A DNA stretch of 64,000 nucleotides from Silene conica (lineage: Eukaryota > Streptophyta > Magnoliopsida > Caryophyllales > Caryophyllaceae), in the NCBI GenBank assembly GCA_029255685.2, contig CM055320.2, forward strand, positions 46,659,910 through 46,723,909. Reading direction: 5' to 3'. This document shows positions 23,276 to 32,210 of this stretch, one piece after another. The position numbers and the translations under genes are program-made. Each line of letters begins with the position of its first letter. Position 1 is the stretch's first letter. The notes under the pieces were generated by a model. The model was not told the origin of the DNA. It worked only from the letters and a program-made list of their open reading frames with translations, and did not search any database.

Positions 23276-23710
23276 TTTGCGACGGAATTGTCCGTCGCAA
23301 AAAGGGTGAAATCTGTCGCAAATGATGTTTTTGCGACGGATTTGCGACGGACTGCATCTGTCCCATATTTTTGTCGCAAAAAGTTTATTTGCGACGGATT
23401 TTTCCGTCGCAACACTTTTGCGACGGATTGACCTTATTTTGCGACGGACTGACCTTGACCAGAAGTCAAAGTCAGTCCAGATTTGCGACGGAATTTCCGT
23501 CGCAAATAGTCCCTTTTGCGACGGATTTTCCGTCGCAAATCTGGACTGACCTTGACTTTTGGTCAAAGTCAGTCCAGATTTGCGACGGAAAATCCGTCGC
23601 AAAAGGGACTATTTGCGACGGAAATTCCGTCGCAAATCTGGACTGACTTTGACTTCTAGTCAAGGTTTGCGACGGAATTCCGTCGCAAATTGAGACATTT
23701 CCGTCGCAAA
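23276..23710. repeat. Left subterminal repeat array of the CACTA
   Basis: Many copies of TTTGCGACGGA and its inverse TCCGTCGCAAA, often as face-to-face pairs such as TTTGCGACGGAA/TTCCGTCGCAAA with CTGGACTGAC and GTCAAAGTC spacers. In En/Spm such subterminal repeats are bound by the TnpA-type protein (family knowledge). Confidence 0.9.
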
Positions 23711-23957
23711 TTCCTATATGATTTTCGGGTTTCAGCCGTTTTTCCAGCTCCCCATTTCCATTGAAATGATTCATTTTTTCCCTTTTGCATGATCTGTAAA
23801 CCTGCAATTTCAGAAAAACAACCCAGCAACAAAAAACTTGTCGGAGACAAGGTTTTTAAAACGTCTTTTCATAACTAAAATGAAGGTTGTACAAATGATC
23901 ATCCAACTAAAAACTAAACATAATCCGCGGTACATCAACTAAACAACCTAATAAAAC

Positions 23958-25306
23958 CTATCTAACGGTCGTGTCAGTGGGTTGTGGGGTGGCGAAATGA
24001 GTGGCCGCCCTAGCATTGTCGCCGCCATCATCGTCGAAGTCGCGTCTCGGCTGAGAAAAGCCTCCCGGGTTGCAGCTCTGAGTAGTGAACTCCGCCCCCT
24101 GTTGACTTAAGTATTCTTCAATTGCCTTCAGCCTTTGGGATGTCTCGAGATCACGTTCTCTTAGCTGAGCATTCTCTCGAAGAACTCTGCCGACGATACC
24201 TGCAATGAATAGTCAAACATGATATTATATTCATTTAATAAACGGTTAAATAATTGGTTAGTTTTAATTTTTAATAAACTATAAAATACAAACCTGGGGT
24301 GTATGATGATTGGGTCCTAGCATTTGAGTGACGACGACGCTCGTAAATGACTGGGGCTGCATTTCCCATACCGAGTATCAACCCTTTCTTGTTGAAACCG
24401 CCGTGTTCTTCGAAGTAGATCTCGTTGTCGTCGATATCTTGCTCCGGGATCCCTTCACTTATCATTTTCGACTTTCTTGAAAAAACTTTTTCCTACAAAA
24501 CAAAAATAAAATGTGATTAGTATACGTTAATTAATTAGTAAACCAAATTACTAAAACATAAAGAAAAGTTTCTGTTAACTTACAAAGAGTGCTTTGGGTT
24601 TCGTTGATAGCCAACCCTTCTTGGCATGCTTTTTTGTCTTCTCCAGCAACTTCAAGGCGGATGGTACATCCCTCCCATCTTCTCCAGCCTGCAATTTAAA
24701 TCCAACGGCACTTGTTAAATAAAACATTCAAGATTGTCAAAGGGTGAAAATTATTCAAGACAAGAAAAAGTGAATTAAAAACTAAGAAATTACCATTTCA
24801 TCCATCATCTGTAGGGTGTTTTTACGACCCATAATGTGAGTACCTAAGGCCTTGCCTTTTTCGGTACTTCCCAACATCCGGTTGGTCTTGTTTTTGTCGG
24901 ATTTCTCTTGGAATTTTGGATCGTCCTTTCTACCCTTTAGTTGTTCGAAAATATCGGCCGGTATCCACTGCGGCCTTTGCTCCGTTGTTTTCCTCATAGC
25001 GTAGTGGATTCTTTTGCGAAGGCGGTCTTTCATCATGTCTTCCCACGCCGACCTAACCGCTGCTCTATCACGAGGGTGAAAGGTAACTTGTTTCTGTTTC
25101 AAAAAAAAATAGTTAAATAGATATGAAACAATGAATAGGTAATAAATAATAAAACGGAAATAGGTAAACAGTTAATAAATACCTCAAACCAATTCCACCA
25201 CTCTTCCTTAATGGCATCCGACGCGGCTGACCAGTTGGGCGCATACTCCTTGTAGTTGCAAATAATGGTCTTTGTTATAAGATTAGAAACGTCTTTGTCA
25301 CTGAAC
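23958..25306 (-). CDS. CACTA second gene, Ptta/En/Spm Transposase_24-like, five exons
   Basis: Five exons join in frame with GT-AG borders (minus strand): 25306-25183, 25093-24794, 24688-24584, 24492-24294 and 24199-23958, ending in TAG. They encode about 323 residues without a stop. Exon 1: FSDKDVSNLITKTIICNYK...EEWWNWFE. Exon 2: PQWIPADIFEQL, FQEKSDKNKTNR and a later HIMG, the pattern of the plant Transposase_24 domain. Exons 4 and 5: acidic segment, an Arg-rich patch and a short coiled-coil (VLRENAQLRERDLETSQ...). The likely role is binding the subterminal repeats as TnpA does (inference). The true first exon is unresolved: the intron before exon 1 runs into the end of the transposase frame. 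Confidence 0.8.
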
Positions 25307-25433
25307 CTGAAAAAGAGTTAAATGTGAAAATAAAATAGTCAACAAGTAATCATATTATAATCAATATATACATATATATAATCAATTCACGTTCAGATCC
25401 ATCCACAATATTCGGTAGATGTTTGACACAATC

Positions 25434-26939
25434 CTAGACTTCATTTCCTGTTAACCTCTTCGCAGCTACATCGTGCTCAACTTTCCCTTTTCTAAAATGC
25501 ACCTTATCCTTACGAAAAACATGATTACTGTCTAAAAACTGTCGATGACAATCAAACCAACTCCATTTTTTGCCATGTTGTAGCCAAACTGACTTAGTCT
25601 CATTTTTCATACAATATGGACATGCATGCTCACCTTGAGTTGTCCAACCAGATAACATGCCATATGCAGGAAAGTCGTTGATCGTCCATAGGAGTGCGGC
25701 TCTAAGATCAAAGTTTTGCTTCAAGGAGACGTCATAGGTTAAGATCCCCGTCTCCCATAATTGCTTCAACTCGTGAATAAGAGGCTGCAAATAGACGTCA
25801 AGGTTTTTCTTTGGATTGTGGGGACCGGGAATAAGTAATGTTAAGAGCATAAACTGTCTTTTCATACAGAGCCAGGGTGGTAAATTGTATGGAGTAAGTA
25901 TCACCGGCCAACATGAATATTGCTTCCCGAATTGACTAAACGGTGCGAAACCATCAGTGCAAAGTCCAAGACGAACATTCCTAGGCTCAGATGCAAAATC
26001 AGGATGCAGCCGGTCAAACTGTTTCCAATCCTCCCCGTCACTTGGATGAGACATTGTTCCACTAACACGAGGGTTTTCATAATGCCAACGCATTTCGCCC
26101 GCGATGTGCTTTGTGGCATAAAAGCGTTGCAACCGTGGTCCTAATGGAAAATAAGTTAAGAACTTTTCGGGAACTCTTTTGCCATTTGCATTTTTCTCTA
26201 ATTTGTACCTATTCGTACCACATTTTCTGCACTTATCAAGGTGAGCGTCGTCCATCCAGAAAAGCATACATCCTACCGAGCAGGCATCTATCTTCTGATG
26301 GGGAAGTTGAAAAGCTTTAAGAACTTTTTTGGTTTCGTAGTAGTTACGCGTCATAAGATTATTTTCAGGAATCATATCTCCGATATATGACGCAAAACCA
26401 TCTACACATTTTTCAGCTAAGTTGAATTCACATTTTAAAGTGATCAACCTTGAAGCCGACTGTAGCAATGTCATACGACTTCCTACATAAAGAGGTTGTT
26501 CGGCATGTTTTAGCCTTTGGAAAAAAGCTAATACATTAGGATTTGGAGATTCATCGACCACCTCGGCGTTTAGAGCATCTTTCCTAATTTGATCAATGCT
26601 ATCGCGTAACGCATCTTCTACCATATCTCTATAAGGATTGTCGGAGTGCATTGATGAGCTTCCCTCTTCCTGAACGGAGAATTTCTCTCCGTGACACACC
26701 CAATCGTAGTAATTATCACAAAACCCTCTCAAACCAAGGTGTTTCCGTACTTCTTGCTCAACTAAAAACTTTGTATTCTTACACTTAGAACATGGACACC
26801 TAATTTCTCTATTCCTAACGTATTCGTCTTGTTGCTTAACATAGTTAATGAATTCATTAACACCAATTACGAAATCCTGCCTTATTTTTTTCCTAGAATC
26901 CAACCTTTCATACATCCATTTTCTTTCTAATCTCTTCAT
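25434..26939 (-). CDS. tnp2-like: CACTA Tnp2-type transposase, C-terminally short
   Basis: Open from ATG at 26939 (MKRLERKWMYERLDSRKK) to TAG at 25434-25436, 501 residues. Residues 1-75 are the transposon-associated domain with CPCSKC and HLGLRGF. Residues from about 190 are the Tnp2 (Transposase_21) domain: CMLFWMDD, CRKCG, FPLGPRLQRFY, HPSDGEDWKQFD, RLGLCTDGFAPF (first catalytic Asp region), PYNLPPWLCMK, LIPGPHNPKKNLDVYLQPL, WTINDFPAYGMLSGW and CPYC. It stops at RLTGNEV, where family members run on for hundreds of residues; the second half, including the MHIEKN region, is missing. It is followed within 130 bp by the second gene. The transposase is therefore likely inactive, although the present part is well kept. 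Confidence 0.88.
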   Translation of the reverse strand: MKRLERKWMYERLDSRKKIRQDFVIGVNEFINYVKQQDEYVRNREIRCPCSKCKNTKFLVEQEVRKHLGLRGFCDNYYDWVCHGEKFSVQEEGSSSMHSDNPYRDMVEDALRDSIDQIRKDALNAEVVDESPNPNVLAFFQRLKHAEQPLYVGSRMTLLQSASRLITLKCEFNLAEKCVDGFASYIGDMIPENNLMTRNYYETKKVLKAFQLPHQKIDACSVGCMLFWMDDAHLDKCRKCGTNRYKLEKNANGKRVPEKFLTYFPLGPRLQRFYATKHIAGEMRWHYENPRVSGTMSHPSDGEDWKQFDRLHPDFASEPRNVRLGLCTDGFAPFSQFGKQYSCWPVILTPYNLPPWLCMKRQFMLLTLLIPGPHNPKKNLDVYLQPLIHELKQLWETGILTYDVSLKQNFDLRAALLWTINDFPAYGMLSGWTTQGEHACPYCMKNETKSVWLQHGKKWSWFDCHRQFLDSNHVFRKDKVHFRKGKVEHDVAAKRLTGNEV

Positions 26940-26955
26940 AGTAAATCTACATATT

Positions 26956-27222
26956 TTAACAAACAATAACAACAACTAATTAACAACAACAATTAAATAA
27001 CAACAACTACATATATATATAACAACAACTAACAACAAAAACTAGTTAACAACTTATTAACAACAACAACAACAATTAATTAACAACAACAATTAAATAA
27101 CAACTACATATATATAACAACAACTAACAACAACAACAACAACAACTACAACTACCAACACCAACACCAACACCAACATACACCAACACATACACCAACA
27201 CCAACACCAACACCAACCTGCA
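26956..27222. repeat. (AAC)n and (CAACAC)n simple repeats
   Basis: A stretch of AACAACAAC-type and ACCAACACCA-type microsatellite upstream of the transposase start, probably 5' untranslated or promoter sequence of the CACTA. Confidence 0.85.
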
Positions 27223-27278
27223 AAAAAAACAATTTACATATATTGGTCTGGGGTCCTTATCTCTCCAGCCTAAACCCA

Positions 27279-27489
27279 TCTTTGAATCTTTCATACCATT
27301 AGTAAACACTCTTATATTTTATTGATTATAATGAGACAAAAATTGGGCAGCACTTCCCTATTGTTCTCCAAATACATTATATAGAATGTATTTGGAGAAC
27401 AATAAGGAAGTGTTGCCCAATTTTTGTTTCATTACAATCAAGAAAATATAAGAGTGTTTACTACCTAAATGGCATGAAAGATTCAAAGA
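27279..27489. repeat. 100-bp foldback inside the CACTA
   Basis: The left arm 27279-27378 and right arm 27385-27489 are near-perfect inverse copies with a six-base loop (ATATAG) and a small length difference near the outer third. It could be a nested MITE-like foldback or a hairpin-RNA source; no terminal duplication was recognised. Confidence 0.85.
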
Positions 27490-27884
27490 CAGTCCCAAAA
27501 CGGGGACTATTCAACAATTACATCTAATGTGTAATTATTGAACGGGTACTATTCAAGAATATTCTAAACAAATCAACAACACTAACAATCAACAACAATG
27601 CAAATTTTATATCAAAAATCAATCGTCCTAAACATCTTAACAACAATATGCGACGGATTTGGGACGGAATTAGCTACTAACCTAATATCACTAACCACCT
27701 AACAATACTAACTAAACTAATCAAATAATAATTAAACTAAACTAACTATTCCTAATAACAATAAAAAAACAATAATACGGAATTTGCGACGGAATTTTGC
27801 GACGGATTAAACATAACTAAGTAAGACGGTATATAAATAACGAAAGTTAGTATACATACATTAAGAGAAATGGAGAATGAAGAA
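27490..27884. other. CACTA non-coding stretch
   Basis: About 400 bp, AT-rich, with scattered single subterminal motifs (27649-27675 and 27783-27808). No gene is seen. Confidence 0.6.
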
Positions 27885-28175
27885 GTAAGTGGCGGCGGCA
27901 AGGTGGCAGCGGTGTGGTGGTGGCGGCGGCGGTGAGGTGGAAGGGAGAAGGAGAAGGAGAGGAAGGAGGAAGGAAGGAAGGAGAAGGAGGGAGTGCTCCG
28001 GCGACGTGGCAGGGTGGCCGGCGGTGTCAGGGGTGGTGGGGTCGGGGGGTGGTGGCGTCGGGGGTGGTGGGTTGGGGTGGTTTTGGTGTTCGTCAAAATC
28101 GCACTTAGGGTTTTTAAGAGAAAGATTGAAATCGATTTGGGGAAAAAAGAAGACCTGCGGGGTCTGTATAAATAT
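27885..28175 (-). promoter_or_regulatory. GC-rich leader or promoter region of the CACTA genes
   Basis: A sharp GC-rich island (GGCGGC and GGAAGG runs on plus) in AT-rich surroundings. Read on minus it starts near TATTTATA (28174-28167) and continues CTTCTTTTTTCCCC and AAAACCCTAAG, typical of a plant promoter and 5' leader with a telo-box. A C-rich untranslated stretch follows towards the transposase. Gly/Arg- or Pro-rich frames on either strand are composition effects. A captured host promoter is possible. Confidence 0.5.
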
Positions 28176-28177
28176 CT

Positions 28178-28474
28178 TTTGCGACGGAAATTTGCGACGG
28201 AATTTCCGTCGCAAATCTGGTCAACGTTTGACCTTGACCAGATTTTGGTCAAGTCTGGTCATTTTGTTTGCGACGGAATTTCCGTCGCAAAAGTCAATAT
28301 TTGCGACGGATTTTCCGTCGCAACCTTTCCCGCCATTTGACTTTCACTTCGCGGGTCTGGGAAATTTAGGTCCGTCGCAAATTCCGTCGCAAAAAAAAAA
28401 ATTCGTCGCAAAGTCCGTCCCAAAACCGAATTTGCGACGGAATTTCTATCCGTCGCAAATTTTCCGTCGCAAAG
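28178..28474. repeat. Right subterminal repeat array of the CACTA
   Basis: Direct and inverted TTTGCGACGGA copies with GTCAACG/TTGACC spacers, mirroring 23276-23710. Confidence 0.9.
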
Positions 28475-29276
28475 GCAGCATTTTTTTCTAGTGTAATGGA
28501 AATGCGGAAATAACGAGATATGAACCCTTACTCACGGTCCAAATAATGCTAGGATGATCCTCCAAAGTATTCAACAAGAACACCTCCTCTATGATGCACC
28601 CAAGACACCCTTAATTCAACCGAAATCTTGATGTTGCTAGGAAAGAATCGGTTTTTCCTTAATGTAAATTCTAATCACTTATTAGAAATTATTATATCAA
28701 TACTACAACTAGTATATATTATTATCTTATAATACTTGGAGGTTTTTGTATATTTCTCTCTAGAAAAATATTTGCTTAAGGATTAGAATGAATGAATTTT
28801 CTTGTGTAAAAACAAGTTTTATTGTGGTTGTCTTGGTTTAGGGATAGCCGGCCATAGGAAGGCTCAAAAGAGAACAGTTCTCTTACCCATGCAATTATAG
28901 GTGGCTCTAGGTCCTATTTACAAGAGCATGCTTCTTAATCATGCTTAAAGTGTGTCATTAAGAGACTAAACACACCTTTAATCATGTTTCACATCATAGA
29001 CGAGTGCACAGTTATTCCCCTACCTCAAACTGCAGAAGGACAAAATCAACCGAAAAGCTCTAGAAGTGTTCCACGCGAAAACCGTCACCTAAACATATAT
29101 TATGTAACGAATTAATAATCTTCCCGAACCCCCATAACTCAAGTTACTCTACTATAAATAGAAACCTTCTAATAATGGAAAGTTTCCTAAAATAGAAACT
29201 TTTCCGAAATAGTAACTTTCTTAAATTGTTCACCCTAGCAAATTATTTAAAATACTATAACCATAAATACACAATA

Positions 29277-32115
29277 TGTAACACCCCGTAATTTCCAAGT
29301 ATTTATATATTATTAAAACTTATTTTAGAAATAATAATGTTCCACAATAAATAAAATTCCATTTAAAATCTATCGTTTTTGACAATGATATTAATATGTC
29401 CATCTTAAAGTTATACTTCTTAAACTTGTAAAACGTTACTTTGTCCTTGTTGTTAATTTTAAGATATTTTAAAGGCATATCTAGCTTTTTCTTATAAAAT
29501 AAAAGTTGTAGCTCTTTTCCTTAGCTTTCCAACGCCACCGAAAACACGTCAATACGAGTTCTTTATAGGAAATTATGTCGAAAATACGAAAGGCTGTCAC
29601 GGACCATCCGCAAACGAGACCCACGCTCGTTGCTTACTCTTTACTCTTTTCCACATGTCCTTTGGGACACTTGGCTAAGTATAGAACTTTGCCTTGCTGC
29701 CCAAGGTCATTCCTTCTAGTTCATTCCTTCTTCTTCATTCTTTTACTTATTTTTTTCAGCTAAGAACACAAAACTCAAAACAATAAGAACACCATTGTTG
29801 TGCACCTCAACCGTAAAACGGTCGTAAAGTCTTCGTTTCTTATCCGTTTTCGACGATTTTTGCGCCTATCTCTTCCTCTTCTCGTCCTCCATCATTCTAG
29901 GTAATAAAATTATCATATTTATTCCTTATAGTCCTCTGGTAGTGGCCTTTAAGGCACGGTTCTCTTAGCTAACCTCGTTTATTTGTGTGTAGCTAGTTCG
30001 GTTGTCCAAACCGGAGTGGCTTTAAGTTCAAATCATGCTTATTGAAGAGTTATAAGGTAACGGTGATGGGTTACTCGACTTTATCGTCTTTGTTTGCATG
30101 ACTATATGCTAGTAATGTTTAGTATACTAGGATTGTTTTTGATTAAATAGTGACATGATTAGGTTAATAAATCATATGTTTGGGTGAACTTCATCATTCA
30201 TGCTTGTGTTGGATGAGTTTTTAATTGTGGAAATTCATTAAGGATTGTATGGTTAAATGAGTTTATAATCATTGAGGATGATTAGTTTGATAGTCTTTCA
30301 AGTTCATAGTGTTTTGCTCACAATGGTTAATTCATGGTGTTTCAGCACCTTGACAAATCTGTCCATTGTCTTGTACAATTTATTTCGACATCTTAGATTA
30401 TCCAACTTTGAAAATGTTGAAAATAGACCCCTGTTTATTTTGAGTGTAGACTCTACCTCTGAAATTTCGTTATTTTCTTGCATGTCGTTTGTTCACAATA
30501 AATTATTTACGAACAGTGCGCTGAAATACTCGCAAAACGGACAGTAGCTCAAAGATTGTTTCGAAAACCATTTTTAAACTTTGAAATGATTCTGGTCCTT
30601 TTCAATAATTAAACTTTGAAGAGTTTAGATGATGGTAGGAGTTTGTTTTGCCCCAAAATGATTTGTTAAACCCGTTTTATGAAGCAATACATTTTGTGTG
30701 ACGGTTTCTGACACACTGTAAAGATCAGTCAATAACCCCCTGTTAAGTTCGTCTTTTGGAAATATTCATTTGACAAATATTGTAGATAAAAGTCTTTTTA
30801 AACCGAACCAATTGGCCTTGTATCATTTCGATTTTATTTGAATTAATTATAAATTTTACGGCAGAGGACAACTGTAATGTCAAAATGCGTTTAGAACTTT
30901 TATTTCATTATTCAATCCCGTGTGTTCTCTTTTGGCATGGAACGGATATAAGTATTGTATTATTCATCTTTTATTGGCTCATGTATGTTTAAATGAATGG
31001 GTTAACGGTTATGTTATCCTAAGCTTATGTAAGTGACGGTTATGTCATCCTAAAATTGTGTTGGCGACGGATATGTTGCCTTGACATGTGAATAGATAGC
31101 GGTGATACGATTTGTGTATCACTGTATTGAACTAACGCCACCCATGCAATGGGAATTTATGTATGTTCGGGATTGGTCGGAGGCAGTGGTTATACGCTCC
31201 GGTCCCCGTGTGTCGTTCGGTGTAAGGCATTACATCGAGAGATCTGGCCAGGTCTTAGGCATATAGGCAGTGGTTATACGCTATACATAGTATTCGGAGG
31301 CAGTGGTTATACGCTCCGTAGCTGGAGGCAGTGGTTATACGCTCCAGTAGCCAGAGGCAGTGGTTATACGCTCTGGTACGTCAGAGGCAGTGGTTATACG
31401 CTCTGACGGCGTTCATTCTATTCATGCATTCGGAGGTAGTGGTTATATGCTCCGTAACTGGAGGCAGTGGTTATACGCTCCAGTAGCCAGAGGCAGTGGT
31501 TATACGCTCTGGTATGTCAAAGGCAGTGGTTATACGCTCTGACTATGTGTATTCTTTGCTTGGATGTTTCCTTGATTCTGATACTATCTCATATGTTGGC
31601 TTTAATTTTGTGACACATGTTGATTATGCTGTTATCACATGCTTTTACTTATTGATCATGTTGTTCATGTTTGGTAATATATGTATTATTGTTTTTCAAG
31701 TTATATACATGTTCATATGTATATGATGTTTGGTATTACCGTTTACATGTTTTCTGACGTAAAGTGGCTGGGAGAACCCTGAGTTACTCCCACTGACTGT
31801 GGCGTTTATGTTTCATGAATGTAGGTTGGTGCTGTTTGGGGAAGACGTGTGGCTAGCGAGCATTGTTGATAATTCGACAATTACCCTTACGCTTAGTTTA
31901 GGTTTAATTCATGTTGTTATCGTGGGATACCTTATCCCTCGTCTATTTAAGTTATTTTGTATAATTTATAATTTCTCATTAGATTTTAGTCTTCCGCATG
32001 TTGTTTTGATATTCCGCGAAAAGTTTTAATAAATATGTCGAAAAGTTTTTTAAAAGTATCGTATTTCCGCTGCAAATAACTTGTTTATTTTTATGCTAAA
32101 TCGCGGGGTGTCACA
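29277..32115 (+). mobile_element. 2.84-kb solo LTR of a long-LTR Gypsy element
   Basis: It begins TGTAACACCCCG and ends CGGGGTGTCACA, with a perfect 5-bp target duplication CAATA (29272-29276 and 32116-32120) and no internal region, so it is a solo LTR left by recombination between two LTRs. The first 12 and last 12 bases are near-inverse. Its 3' third holds a tandem hairpin array (31178-31543), followed by the sequence GTGGCTGGGAGAACC (31765-31779), also present at 52030-52050 in inverse. No gene is seen in it. Confidence 0.85.
31178..31543 (+). repeat. Array of ten covarying hairpins in the solo LTR
   Basis: Ten units with the invariant 14-base loop GCAGTGGTTATACG (one unit GTAGTGGTTATATG) between complementary stems. 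Units start at 31178, 31262, 31295, 31322, 31351, 31381, 31431, 31458, 31487 and 31517. Stems: CGGAG/CTCCG (three), TATAG/CTATA, CTGGAG/CTCCAG (two), CCAGAG/CTCTGG (two), CGTCAGAG/CTCTGACG, and TCAAAG/CTCTGA with one mismatch. Units 7-10 repeat the order of units 3-6, so there is also a four-unit higher-order duplication. The peptide repeat GSGYTL read through it is a by-product. Confidence 0.9.
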
Positions 32116-32210
32116 CAATACAATACAATAATCAACCATAATCTAATAATAATATAATTATATTAATATCATAATAACAATAATAAAATAATAATAATAA
32201 TAATAATAAT

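Larger units (their letters stand above)
23256..28493 (-). mobile_element. CACTA (En/Spm) DNA transposon, 5.24 kb
   Basis: It starts CACTACAAAA and ends TCTAGTG, the hallmark CACTA inverted ends; both ends continue into TTTGCGACGG. The 3-bp target duplication TAA lies at 23253-23255 and 28494-28496. Inside, both subterminal regions are packed with TTTGCGACGGA and its inverse. Two genes read on the minus strand: a Tnp2-type transposase (26939-25437) and a five-exon second gene (25306-23958). The Tnp2 frame lacks its C-terminal half, so the element is probably not autonomous. It inserted after Copia copy 2. Confidence 0.95.
16207..28978 (-). mobile_element. Gag-only Copia retrotransposon, copy 2, minus strand, carrying a CACTA element
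   Basis: On the plus strand it begins TGTTAGG at 16207, inside the Athila-like 3' LTR. In its own orientation it has a 5' LTR (28978 down to 23171, split by the CACTA and incomplete at its outer end), primer site, leader, gag and 3' LTR (17440 to 16207). Gag is one open frame; no pol frame is open. It is a more divergent relative of copies 1 and 3. The second target duplication is not present because the right end adjoins another element's remnant at about 28979. Confidence 0.85.
23171..28978 (-). repeat. 5' LTR of Copia copy 2, split by the CACTA transposon
   Basis: LTR sequence is at 23171-23255 and 28497-28978 and matches 16207-16790 closely. At about 28979 the sequence changes to that of the Tekay-type LTR. 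Confidence 0.85.

Noticed and set aside
23230-23850. Many overlapping frames with FATD/RRK repeats
   Set aside because: They are translations of the TTTGCGACGGA subterminal repeats in all frames.
27889-28491. 200-residue Gly/Arg-rich plus-strand frame and Pro-rich minus-strand frames
   Set aside because: GC-rich low-complexity stretch open in several frames at once, with no domain. It continues into subterminal repeats.
31149-31542. Open frames reading GSGYTL repeats
   Set aside because: Stem changes are compensated at base level regardless of codon, and the peptide repeat is a by-product of the array.
31178-31543. Regular repeats with variable spacers resembling a CRISPR array
   Set aside because: Spacers are only a few bases to tens of bases and are complementary stem arms. 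The context is a plant LTR and no cas gene is present.
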